This document shows, piece after piece, positions 22,616-33,867 of a stretch of 64,000 bases of DNA. The stretch spans positions 12,143,501-12,207,500 of the forward strand of contig JAYKKT010000079.1 of the NCBI GenBank assembly GCA_036023115.1, read 5' to 3'. The notes under the pieces were generated by a model. The model did not search any database and had not been told where the DNA came from. It saw nothing but the letters and a program-made list of their open reading frames with translations. The position numbers and the translations under genes are program-made. Positions within the stretch are counted from its first letter, which is position 1. The number at the start of each line of letters is the position of its first letter. This stretch comes from Brasenia schreberi. Lineage: Eukaryota > Streptophyta > Magnoliopsida > Nymphaeales > Cabombaceae.

Positions 22616-24245
22616 CCCCCCCCCCTAGTGGGCGGGTTTTTCAAGCCTTGGACCCCACTTCCCAGCCCAGCCGAACCCAGCCGCCTGCACCACTTCCAGC
22701 CGGACCTTCCACCATCCACCACCTCGCTCCACCTGCTCCACCACGCCCCAGCCGACCAACCATCCGTCGCCACCCTCTTCATCCGGCCGAACCTGCCCCA
22801 TCCACCATCACACCTGGCTTCTCCTCAGCCACCCGCCGCCTCCCATCACTTGGTTAGTACCCCATACCCTACTTCACCTCTTCTCCACTTCCCCTCCACT
22901 CTTAACCATCCACCCTACCACCACCTTATCCTAACACCAGCCACCTGCCGCCACCACTCCCATTCGGCCAAGCCTCAACCGACCTAACTACCCGCCACTA
23001 CCTAACCACCCTAGCTACACCCGGCCACCCTATCCGACTCCCTAAGACCTGCCCATATCACTCCCTTACACCCACTACACCCACTACCACCTAGCCCCAT
23101 CACCTAGCTAGCTTCCTTCCCATACTCCACCCATAGCCACTCTAGCCCGCCACCACCAAGTCCCCTTAGTCGCCCACTCCAACCGACTACCACCTGCCCC
23201 TTCGGTCAGCCACCCGCCAGCCATATCCGTCCCCTAGGTCCTTGTTTGATACGGGGTTGTAATAATGGAGCGTTGTCTCCCCCCGCTTGTAATAATGTGG
23301 TTTGGCACACCCACACACACGTGCACTTGAGCCTATTCCGCTCTTAGCTGCACACGATTTTGACACACACATGGGCCTAATCAGCCCTTAAGATATAGCT
23401 ATACTTATGTATATTTAAGTTGCGTGGGTTTTCATTAAGTTGTGTGTGTTGTCTTTCAATTTTCACACTCACACACATTGAGCTTTCGCTCTTATCCCCA
23501 AGACCCTAGTAAGGGCCGTATTGCAATTTCCCTTGGGTGTTTTAATTCAAGTAGTGTGCGTGTTCTTTTAATTTCCACACTCACACACATTGAGCTTTCG
23601 CTCTTACTCCCAAGACCTTAGTAAAGGCCATATTGCAATTTCGTTTTGGGTATTTAAATTCAAGTTGTGTGCGTAGCATTTCAATTCTACACTGACACAC
23701 ATTGAGCTTTCGCTCTTACTCCCAAGACCTTAGTCAAGGCCATATTGCAATTATATTTGGGTTTACATTACAAGTCGTGTGAGTTGTCTTTCAATATACA
23801 CACAACACCCACGCACACGTTGGTGACCTTCGGGCCCATATATATTATAAGTATTTCCGTTCGTCTATGTCTTTAAGATTTGGGTTTTAAGGTTCAGTTG
23901 TATGCGTAGTCTTTCCATATATACACGGCACACACTTGCACAATTGAGCCTTTCCGCTCTTAAGATATAACCATATTTCCTTTTTACAATTTTCCTTTTG
24001 CAATTTACATTAAGTCATTTCCCTTCCGCATTGTCTTTCAATTCGGGTTTTCCCTTTGGACTTGTGTGAGTTTGCATTGCATATACGCCATACCACGAGT
24101 TATGATGCATATTGCATCAAAGCAAACCCCACACTCCCGTTCAAAAATCGCCCAACTTAGGTCACTTATGCACACACCTAGTTGGCCCTAAAAGATTAAA
24201 AAGAAAGACATAGGCACGTGCAAATCCCACGTGTAATAAAATTTG

Positions 24246-24250
24246 CAATC
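24246..24250 (+). repeat. Left TSD of E5 (CAATC)
   Basis: CAATC directly before the E5 LTR. It is repeated exactly at 40966-40970 after E5, and the interrupted LTR continues there. Confidence 0.9.
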
Positions 24251-27200
24251 TGTAGACGTAGAAAGTTTCCGCTCCTGGTTCTTAGGCCTGAAGCGAACCT
24301 TTTCGTGTGCCTAAGCTCTAATTAAGCAAAAGGGCGTGCCAGCTAGCTTACTTAAGCTAGCGAAGAGAAATTTTTTAAATCTGACTCCTAACGTGGCGAT
24401 TGTGAGCAAGCAAGATCTTTTCGTCGCAGACCTTCTTGCATCGATGCACAAGGGTCAGTCTGTACGCTTAAAAATCGAGTTTTTAATTATGAGAACCTAC
24501 GAAAACGTTTGGAGGTGTTTGACTCGGGTTGTTTTTGTATGATTTTCAGATTTTATTTCACGTGGATTTGCACGTGCCTATGTCTTTCTTTTTATCCCTT
24601 TTCGGGCCAACTAGGTATGTGTTATGAACACGTAGCCTAAGTGGGGCGACATTGAGTGGGGGTATGGGGTTTGCTTTGATGCAATATGCGTCCTAACTCG
24701 TGGTATGGCATATATGCAATGCAAACTCACGCAACTCCAAAGGGAAAACCCGAAATTGAAAGACAATGCCGAAGGGAAATGACTTGTAATGTAAATTACC
24801 GAAGGGAAATTGCGGAAGGGAAATTGCAAAAGGGAAATATGGCTATATCTTAAGAGCGGAAAGGCTCAATAGTGCAAGTGTGTGCCATGTATATATGTAA
24901 AGACTACGCACACTGCTGAACCTTAAAACCCAAATCTTAAAGACATAGCCGAAAGGGAAATACTTATAATATATATGGGCCCGAAGGTCGCCAACGTGTT
25001 GCGTGGGTGTTGTGTGTATATTGAAAGACAACTCACACGACTTAAATGAAACCCAAATATAAATTGCAATATGGCCTTAACTAAGGTCTTGGGAGTAAGA
25101 GCGAAAGCTCAATGTGTGTGAGTGCAAAAATTGAAAGGCAACACACACGACATGAAATTAAACCCAAATATAAATTGTAACATGGCCTTAACTAAGGTCT
25201 TGGGAGTAAGAGCGAAAGCTCAATGTGTGTGAGTGCGAGAATTGAAGTACTACACACACGACATGAAATTAAACCCAAGGGAAATATAACATGGCCCTTA
25301 CTTGGGTCTTGCAAATAAGAGCTAAAGCTCAATGTGTGTGTGCGAGGATTGAAAGACAACACACACAACTTAAGCAAAACCCCACACAACTTAAAGTATA
25401 TAAATAAATTTATATCTTAAGGGATGATTAGGACTGTTTGTGTTCAAAATCGTGCACAACTAAGAGCGAGGTAGGCTTAAGTGCACGTGTGTGTGGGTGT
25501 GCCAAGCCACGTTATTACAAGCGGGGGGAGACAATGCTCCGTTATTACAACCCCGTATCAAATTTAATTTAACTTAAGCAATTCTACAAATAAGGACTGA
25601 GTTAGGCACTTACGTATAGTTGGTCCAGAGGTGACTTGCTTGAGCTTGGGCTTGGGCGTCGCCTTGGGCTGCAAGAGGGAGCTACTCGGAATGGCACGGC
25701 AAGGGTGTGGCTGGCCGGGTGACAAGGGAGCATGGGTGTGGCACCTTGGGGCTTGCCGGCTGCTAGGAGGGTGCTGTCGTGGTGTCTCAGGCTGAAGTGT
25801 TTAGGGAGTGTCACTAAGGGGTAGGGTAGGTACTAGGGAAGGTAGAGCTAAGGGGTGACTAGGGGGGGATGTCTAAGGAGAAGCGTGTAAGGTCGCAGGT
25901 GATTGGGTGCAGTCGGCTGTGACTGGCCGACTGGTGGCAGTTTAAGTGGTGGCCGGTTGGGGTAGTTAGGGTGTTTAGGAATGGTGAGGGAGCTAGCTAG
26001 GGTGTTGGCTAAGGGATGGTAAAAGGGGAGGAAGGGCAGGTCCTAGGGAAAGAGGTAAGGTGGCTGGGGTACCTAGGGGGTGTCACGAATGGGAAGGTAG
26101 GGTGCTATGGAAGGTGGTGCGGTTGGGATGTGATTGAAGGGTGGCGGTTAGTTAGGTGGTGGCCGGCTGAATGGAGTGGAGACTAGGCTAAGGTAGGGTG
26201 CTATGGGGTGGCTGAGAGTGGAGGGGGAGTGAAGATAGGGTGGAGTTAGGATAGGGTACTAATCGGATAAGAGAGGGAGGTTGGTGTCCAAGGAGGGCAG
26301 CTGGGTGGAAGGAGTGGAGTTGGCCGGGCGACTGTGGTGGCGTGGGGTGGTGCAGGCTGGGAGGTAGTGGTGGCGTGGAGTGGTGCAGGCCGGGAGGTAG
26401 TGGTGGAGCAGGTGAGAGAAGAGTGCAAAGTGAGAAAGTGCTCGACTGGCCCAAGGTGCTGGGGAAAAAGTTTTTTTCGAAAAACCCGCCCACTAGGGGT
26501 GGTTTTTATAGGTTTTGAAAAGGTCGGTTGGGGGCTGGTTTTGAGAGGGTGGTTTAGTGGTTAGGTGGTGGTGGTGTGGTGATAAGGTGGGTTGGTTTTT
26601 AGGGAGGGCCAGATATTTTGTTTTAGGTGGTGTTAGGGATATGGTGTGCTAGGGTTTCGGTGAGGTGGTTTAGTGGTTTAGGGCTTAGCTAGGTGGGTTG
26701 GTTTTGGGGTGAGGTTTAGTGAGGTGGGTTAGGTGTTTAGGCTAGGATTAGGTTAGGATTAGGGGAATTAGGCTAGTTTTAGGGATGGATTAGGGAGGTG
26801 GGTTAGGTGATTAGGTTGGGATTAGGCCGGGATTAGGGAAGTGGGTTAGGTGATTAGGCTAGGATTAGGCCGGGATTAGGGTAAATGGTTAGGATTAGGG
26901 TTTTGTCTTAGGATTGGGTTAGGAGGCTCCCTTTGCATAACCCATGGACTTCATTACATCATGTTGGTGTAGCCCTAGGTTAGGTGTAGGCTCATACAAG
27001 CTTAAACCCACACTAATTAGGCTAACCCACATGATTAACCCCTAAACTTGACACACAAGTCAAGCTTAATACATTCCCCTCATGCTTAATCCTCCCCATT
27101 CTCTCTCATGCCCATAATCCCACGTGAATTTCAAGTGGGCCCCACCTCCATTTATGAGAAGGTGATGTGGGCCATGGATGTGGATATTGGATTGGATCTT

Positions 27201-27756
27201 TGGATCCAAATCCAAATCCAAATCCACACATACGTTTGGATGGGATCTGGATATATATGGTCTAGATCAAATCCAAACTGAATTCTGACTCCTTCAGGGT
27301 ATGTTCGAAACGAACGGTTTGTGCGGGGTCTGACAGCATCAGTACTCCGTCTTGCGTTGGGTCTTCGAAAACATGGTCGTCTACTTCTGCTTTCACCTTC
27401 CGGAGATGATTTTATATGATTTTTGTTTATAACAGGGACTTGGACGTTCGAGATCCTAGGTATGGATCTAACACGAGAGTTGTTGTGTCGGCTTCGACAT
27501 GTGTTCCGGTTCCGGGCTCTCTTTAGCTCTTCTGGTCCTATTTGCATCAGGCCAAGCCACTTCGTGGGGTTTCAAAATGTGTTTTAAAAGGGTTTTAAAA
27601 GCATATTATACATATTTTAAAGCATATACAGTTTAAACATATGTACAGGGTTTGTCTGAAAGGCTCCTGGGTTTCCAGACTCAAAATAGCCCTTTGGGGC
27701 TGCTTTTACAAAACCAGGTGTGTTTGAAAAGTTCGTGGGATTTCAGGGTGTTTATA
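24251..27756 (-). repeat. E5 3' LTR (3506 bp)
   Basis: On the minus strand it runs from 27756 to CTACA at 24251. Its first dinucleotide is TA instead of TG (plus strand reads TTTATA, not TTTACA), a transition. It holds a TTAGG-rich block at 26620-26930, a TATA box at 26503-26510, GTAAGT at 25608-25613, diverged tandem units at about 24850-25380, and the U5 palindrome at 24342-24361. Just before the palindrome (24332-24341) is the decamer TGGCACGCCC, the first ten bases of the PBS. Confidence 0.92.
26503..26510 (-). promoter_or_regulatory. E5 3' LTR TATA box
   Basis: TATAAAAA on the minus strand at the conserved LTR position. In a 3' LTR it would drive transcription into the flanking E4 LTR. 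Confidence 0.55.
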
Positions 27757-28948
27757 GATGCCCCTCTTTGGCATTGTCCAAATCGATTTGGATAATGGCA
27801 AAGATGACATAACACCCCTTTCAATGTCTAGCTAGATCTAACCACGAAGAATATGGGTTCGTCCCGATCCTTAGCAAAATCTCACTTTTAAAAACCTTGG
27901 TAGGAGGAGATATCACGCCAAAGGGATATACAAAACGGTTTCTGGTCCTAAAATGGGATCATGTTATGCAAGTGTCTATGCGTGGAAATGCAGATGCATG
28001 ACATGGGTGGGGTGTCAAGGGTGGCGACCTCCCAGAGACCAGATATACTCGAACTCTTGAGACTTATAAGGCCTGCTGCTCCAAGTGAGCAGATCCTATG
28101 CTGTTCGATGTTCGATTTTTCAAAATCTATTTACAAAAGCTATTTACAAAAGGGACAACTGTCTTGAGTCTCAATCCTAAGGATCTCGAGCTCTTCGTGT
28201 TTGCCTTTGCTTGAGTCTTGACACTCGCTTATCTAGTGGAGGTTTTATAAGAACACAAGGCATATTTCAAATTCCTACGTCTTACTAGAAACGTCGAATT
28301 CTCAAACAAAATGAAATTCAAGTAAGTAAATCCTATTTTTACTTTAGGATTCCTCAAAATGAACCATGTTTATACTTGGGATAAGCTAGGGATGGGAAAG
28401 AGATACCACGGTCCCTTCTGAAGCGTCCCGTGGTTTAAGGCATAGAAGGCGAAAAACTGCTCTTTTTGAGCTTCTTGGCCTCTTTTTCCTTTTCTTTTTC
28501 TTTTTTTTTTCATAGAGGGTCTCCCTTTGGGAGTATTTTTTCTTTAATCCCTCTTTTTCACAAGAGAATCGATTTTTCCTTTTGAATTCTGGTTTCTTTC
28601 TTTTGGGAAAGAGACTTTGGATGGGAAATTCCTTTTATTTGGGCCAGGTTTTCCTTTTGGAAGGAGAAGAGAAGAGGGGAGGACTTATCCCAAGCTCACA
28701 CTCGATCCATTCCAGATCAGCCTATTTAGAAATAGCACGTACTACTTGCAAGTATCTTGCTATATTGAACTAGGCCTTTCTTTGTAAGAGGAGGATTTTG
28801 AAATGTAACCACGATTTTGGAAGACTCCACTCTTTCACAAGTGTGAATTCTCTTACTCAGGGTCACACGATTTTGCCTTTGCACCTTATTTTTAGGTCTC
28901 AGGGCAGCTATCCCTAAAGTTTTCGAAATTTGGAATTTTACCCAAATC
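27757..28948 (-). other. E5 PPT and 3' non-coding region
   Basis: The PPT GCCAAAGAGGGGCATC (27757-27772, minus) touches the 3' LTR. The rest, about 1.17 kb, aligns with the equivalent region of the other copies and shows no credible ORF. It keeps the CTCCC-AAA-GGGAG hairpin near 28525. Confidence 0.75.
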
Positions 28949-31550
28949 CTACACATAATACTTCTTTAAGTATTGAATATTGATAGGATCTGTTAAATTC
29001 CTAACTTCTACATCGATCAACCAATACGAGTTATTCGTGGTGGTTGCACGTACAACATAGGGTCCATCCCACTTGGGGCGCCACTTTCCAAAGGGATGTG
29101 GGCCACGATAGTGAATGATTTTCAAAACTAGATCTCCCACTTCAAAGTGGCGAGGTCTCATGTGTTTGCCATAGTGTCGGGCTATCCTTTGCCGGTATGC
29201 ACGAGCGTGATCCATAGCAAGGAGTCGTCTCTCATCTAGCAAATCTAGTTCGGCCATCCTAGCATGCTGAAGCGTCTCTAGGGGGAGGTCGACTGCGATG
29301 GATGTATGGAATGAATGCAATTGAGTATGAATGGGAAGAATGGCGTTTGTGCCATAGACCAATTCGAACGGTGTGGCATTCGTGGGAGTCCGGATGGAAG
29401 TCCTATAAGCCCATAAGGCTTCATCCAGCTTATCGTGCCACGTCCTACCCTTTTCTAAAGTCTTCTCAATTATGCTAATGAGAGTCTTGTTTGTGGCTTC
29501 GGCTTGGCCGTTGCCTTGAGGGCAGTAGGGCGAAGAGAAGTGGTGAGTTATGCCATACGTGTTGCACAACTTAACCATCTGCTCGTTCTTGAATGGGGTG
29601 CCATTATCAGACACCAGGTCTCATGGAACCCCAAATCGAGCCAAGATATTCCTCCTAATGAAAGCCACCACATGTTGCCCCAATACGTTGGTCAGGAAAA
29701 TGGCTTCCACCCACTTGGAGAAATACTCAGTGAGAATGGGTTTTTCGAACAAGTGCTTGATTGGATCAAGCTTGGACACTATCCAGATCTCATGATCTAG
29801 GAAATAGTGTCTGAATTTCTGGCAGGCCCAGACTAGGGCCAAGCACGTCTTCTCCATGGCTTGATAATTTCGTTCATAAGCCAAGAGAGTTTTCGAAATA
29901 TAGTGGATGTCATACTCCCTAAGGGTGTCATCCTCGTATTGAGTCAACAGGGCTCCCAAAGAATTCGCATGCATAGAAATGTAAAGTAAAAGTGGTTTTC
30001 CTTGCTTTGGAGGATTCAAAACGGGAGGATTAACCAGGTATGCCTTTAGTCTCTCGAAGGACTTCTGGCAGTCGTCATCCCATAAGAATTTCGTGCCCTT
30101 CCTCAACAACTTGTTGAAGAGTTCGCATCTAGTAACCAAATTTGATATAAATCGGCGAACGGACTGCAATCGACCCTAGAGGCTACGAATTTGGGTGAGA
30201 TTGGAGGGTGGAGCCATGTCTATTATGGCTCGACACTTAGAGGGGTGGACTTCTATACCCCTTTGGCTTACCATAAAGCCTAGAAGTTTTCCAGACTCTA
30301 CCTCGAATACACATTTTTGAGGGTTTAGCTTTACTTTGTAAAGCCTAAGCCTTTCGAAAATCTTTTGCAAACATTCGATATGAGTGCATCGGGTCTTGGA
30401 TTTTGCCAAGAGATCATCTACATACACTTCTACGAGCTCATGAATCTGATCATGGAAGATCGTGGTCATGGCTCTGGTATGTCGCGCCGGCATTTTTCAA
30501 ACCAAAGGGCATGACTGTATAGCAGTACGTGCCCCACGGGGTTGTGAATGCGGTCTTACCCTGATCTCGTGGACTTAATTTAATTTGATTATAGCCTGAA
30601 TAGCCATCCATAAACGAAAACATTTCATGATTTGCAGTACTATCGACTATCAAATCTATGTTTGGTAAAGGATAATTATCCTTTGGAGTGGCTTTATGCA
30701 GGTTTCTGAAATCGATGCATATTCGAATTTTCCCATTCGTTTTTTGAACTACAACGATGTTTGACAACCAATCAGAATACGCAATGGGTTTTATAAATAC
30801 GGCTTTTAGCAGATCTTCTAAACCCTCTTTGACTTGTGTATGTACATTCGGATGTATTTTCCTAAGCTTTTGCTTTATGGGTTTCACATCCGCATCTAAG
30901 GGAAGACGATGTTCGACAATGCTGGGGTCTATGCCCGGCATGTCTTCATACATCCATGCAAACACATCTAAGTAGGTTCGTAGAAATGCAATGAATGTTG
31001 ATCTTTCATGCTCATGCAAACATGCGCCTATCTTAATGAGTTTGGGATTTGAGTCACTCCCTAGGTTTACTTCTATGAAATCTCCTCCTACTGAAGTGGA
31101 AGGTCTTTCAAAATCGAGAATTTTATGAAATTCTGGGAGCTCAGAAGTGGGATCTTCCTCAAGGGGATCGACTTCTGAGCTTCGATCATTCTCGTGGGTT
31201 ATAGACCCGAGGGAATTTGATGCATGGATTTTCAAAAGACCTGGTTTTACACTTGGAATTTCAATTGATTTCAAAATTTTTGGTTTGGTTATGCAGACAA
31301 CATTTCTTTCGAAATCCTTTCCTTTTTCGAAAGCCTTACCAGGGGCAGCTATGTACAAAATCTTTTTGGTATTTTGTAGATTTTCGATTTTTTTGGGTTT
31401 TTGCAAAATAAGAACTTCAGAAACTATACAAACCACTCTATTTTTGAGTTTTTTATTTTCCATTGTTTTTGGTTTTTGCTCTTTTTTGATTTTTTTGATT
31501 TTAAATTTTCCAAATGTTTTTATATTTTTATGAAAGGGATCTTCCATCAT
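28949..31550 (-). pseudogene. E5 pol with RNase H-integrase deletion
   Basis: The frame starts MMEDPF at 31550, preceded by TTTGTAGGT. A Lys-rich N-terminus, linker and RT are readable to about 30480, where two lost bases (CAACGA to CAGA) shift the frame just before VEVYVDDLL. A TAG at 30176 follows. At about 29730 the first RNase H (KHLFEKPILT) is joined straight to the integrase core (EYFSKWVEA). The aRNH, zinc finger and first catalytic Asp are gone. A TGA at 29621 (CGA) breaks the core before SDNGTPF. The natural end is KKYYV at 28949. The joint suggests recombination at a CACT-like microhomology. Confidence 0.9.
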
Positions 31551-31552
31551 AC

Positions 31553-32108
31553 CTACAAAGGAAAAACACTACGGGTTAGAGTCGGAATAAGAGGTCTAAA
31601 TCGTAGGTCTCTTCTAGGGTAGGCTCTAGGGCACCCTTGACCCAGGTGGTCACAGGGGGTGGCTCTGGCGGTATTTTGGGAGTATAGGCGATCCCGTATC
31701 GGCTTGGGTTGTCCCTAGGAAGGATAGGTTCTAGGAGACCCTGGTTTTGTGCCCCTAGACTTTTATAAGGCAAATAGACCATGTTCAACAGCATGTTTCA
31801 CGATTTTTTGTTTTTGGAGAAGTTTGAATACAAATCGTGGTCTTGGAACTTGCTGTCGTCTATGTTGTGCACATAGGGCTTCTTGTCCAGGGGTTTTGGA
31901 AATAAGGGATTCTTGGGTCTTCCTAGAAGGGTCAGAACTTTGAGGGGGCCAGTCTTGGGCGGCCCCTTCACATACACGACCTTCCTAGGGTTATTCAACA
32001 CAAGCCTTGGTGGCTCAAGCATGGTTTGCCCCAGTTTTACCTCATGGGTCTGGGAGCTTGACAAGCAGGGGGAGTTTATGACCCCCTGAAGCTGAGGGTG
32101 ACTCTTAC
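31553..32108 (-). other. Predicted retained intron at E5 pro/RT boundary (556 nt)
   Basis: On the minus strand, donor CTAG/GTAAGAG (the best donor of the set), CTAAC branch-like box, and acceptor CTTTGTAG/GT. Splicing joins G(32109)+GT to ATG ATG GAA, in frame with gag-pro. The length is identical to that in E3 and E7. Confidence 0.72.
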
Positions 32109-33862
32109 CTAGGATCACCACGACTTGGTCCCTGAAAGGGATCTTGACACACCTGTGGAAGGTGGATGGCACAGCACACAAGCTATGTATCTAAGGCCTT
32201 CCCAGCAGCAGGTTATAATTGGGGTGGATGTCTAAGACATGGAACACCCCCGTGTGTGTGATCCCTCCCGTTTCCATCGGGAGTTCGATCGATCCTAAAG
32301 GCCTAGACGTATTCCCATCGTATCCAGTGATAACGATGGGGCTTGGGTTCACAGAAGTCAAGGTGACTCCGATTTGATACGCCACATGAAGTGGAAGGAT
32401 GTTGAGCCCTCCTCCCCCATCGACTAGGCACCTGTCCAGAGAGTGGTTATTCAGAAACACCTCGATATGCAGGGCCTGGTTGTGGGACTCGTAGGGTCTA
32501 TCTACATCATCTTCTGAGAAAGTGATGGGCGATTTTGCTCCTATTAACGCCACTTGGTCAGATAGGGATTCAGGACTTATGTTCGAACTAACCTTAGCTC
32601 TTTCTAGAATTTTCTCTAGCACGAGTCTATGCCTAGGCGAAGTTTGTATAAGCTCTAGGATGGACATGTGGATAGGAATCTTTGAAAGATGGTTTTTGAA
32701 ATCATAAGGGTTTAAGACGACTTTCTCATTGTCTGCTTTTGGCAGAACTCTAGGAATACATGCTTTTGAGGGGCCAGGCACATTGACCACCCTTTTAGCA
32801 CTTTGTAGGTGCAGGGGTTGATAGATCCTCCCAGATCTAGTCACTTCCCCCACAACCAACCTAGGGTTCGCACTTGAATTGGCTCTAATTGAGAGTTTAG
32901 GAGCACCTTGAAGTTTTAAAACTGGTTTAGCCGGGGATTCAGCTCTTGGTGGTCCCCGGATGACTACTTGGGCGGGCTTTTTGTAAAATATAAGAGTAGA
33001 TGCACAAGTGGGTCGACCAGACTCTGATGATTGCGCTAGATTTTTCGAAAAGGTGAGGGTACATACCTCCTTTCCTTTCCCACTGCTACTGGCGTGCTTG
33101 GGAAAGGGTTCTTTGAAGATAGCTTGAGTTGGCTCTGGTTCTGCAGTGACCTGGAGTCGACCCTCCGCTATCAAGTTCTCGATTTTGTTTAAAAGGGAGA
33201 AACAATGTTTTGTATCATGGCGTTTGAGCCGATGATACTTACAAAAATGGTTTAAATATCCCCCTTTGGAAGTGACTCCCTCGGGGATTTCGGGAAGTTC
33301 AATCATTCCTTGGGCAAGTAGGAGGTCTAGGACCTCCGACACAGGTTGCCCCAGCAGTGTGTACTCCCATTTTTCAATAGGCTTTTGAAAATTTCTCTCC
33401 CTTTTGTTTTCTAATTTTTCAAAATTCTTTGAAGTGCTCGCGAGACCTGGATCCACCTGGACATTGGCGATTTTATGGGGCTTTGCCCCTTTGTCCATCG
33501 TGGGTAGCCCATAAGTGATGGGCTTTTCCAAGCGGTTTTTGGAAATGGCACTTCCTTTCCATAAGTGATCGTATATCCCCTTTTTCAAGTTTGTTTCAAA
33601 AAGGGATGCTTTTTTGATCAACGCATGGAAAGTTGAGATTTTATGGAGCGAGAGAAGGGTCTTTATCTCGCTTTTAAAATTATCCAGGATGATCATGACT
33701 GCGCATCCTTCGGATATTGGCTCTCGTACTTGGCCCAAAAGGGACCTCCATCGAATAATGAAGGCATGCACGTCTTCGTTCATGCCTTGCTTCATATCCC
33801 TTAAAGTGTTTAAAGTTGGCGTGACTTCTACGTTATGTGCAAATCTTTGCATGAAGCAGTTC

Positions 33863-33867
33863 ACTAA
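33863..33867 (+). repeat. Left TSD of E6 (ACTAA)
   Basis: ACTAA before the solo LTR, repeated exactly at 36733-36737. Removing E6 and one copy restores the gag sequence seen in E3. Confidence 0.92.

Larger units (their letters stand above)
9864..23239 (+). mobile_element. E3: Tat-clade retrotransposon with chimeric 3' LTR
   Basis: 5' LTR 9864-13418, internal region 13419-21397, 3' LTR from 21398. The first 1.84 kb of the 3' LTR match the 5' LTR almost base for base. At 23239 the match stops and E4-type LTR follows. E3 is inserted in the RT of E2, but E2 does not resume after it. Gag-pro and pol are both present and carry several stops and frameshifts. Confidence 0.88.
21398..24250 (+). repeat. 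Chimeric LTR shared by E3 (3') and E4 (5'), first part
   Basis: 21398-23239 matches the E3 5' LTR closely, including the TATA box at 22609-22615 and the C-rich leader. From about 23237 the sequence is of LTR type II, like E2 and E5, and continues past the E5 insertion to 41255. About 235 bp that would contain the GTAAGT donor are missing at the joint. The GGT at 23237-23239 could belong to either parent. Diverged tandem units lie at about 23440-23790. The last five bases, 24246-24250, are the left TSD of E5. Confidence 0.85.

Noticed and set aside
29621..30169. 182-codon minus-strand ORF seeming to fuse RNase H and integrase
   Set aside because: It is a deletion product in E5 pol, not a new domain architecture; all other copies have the missing domains in between.
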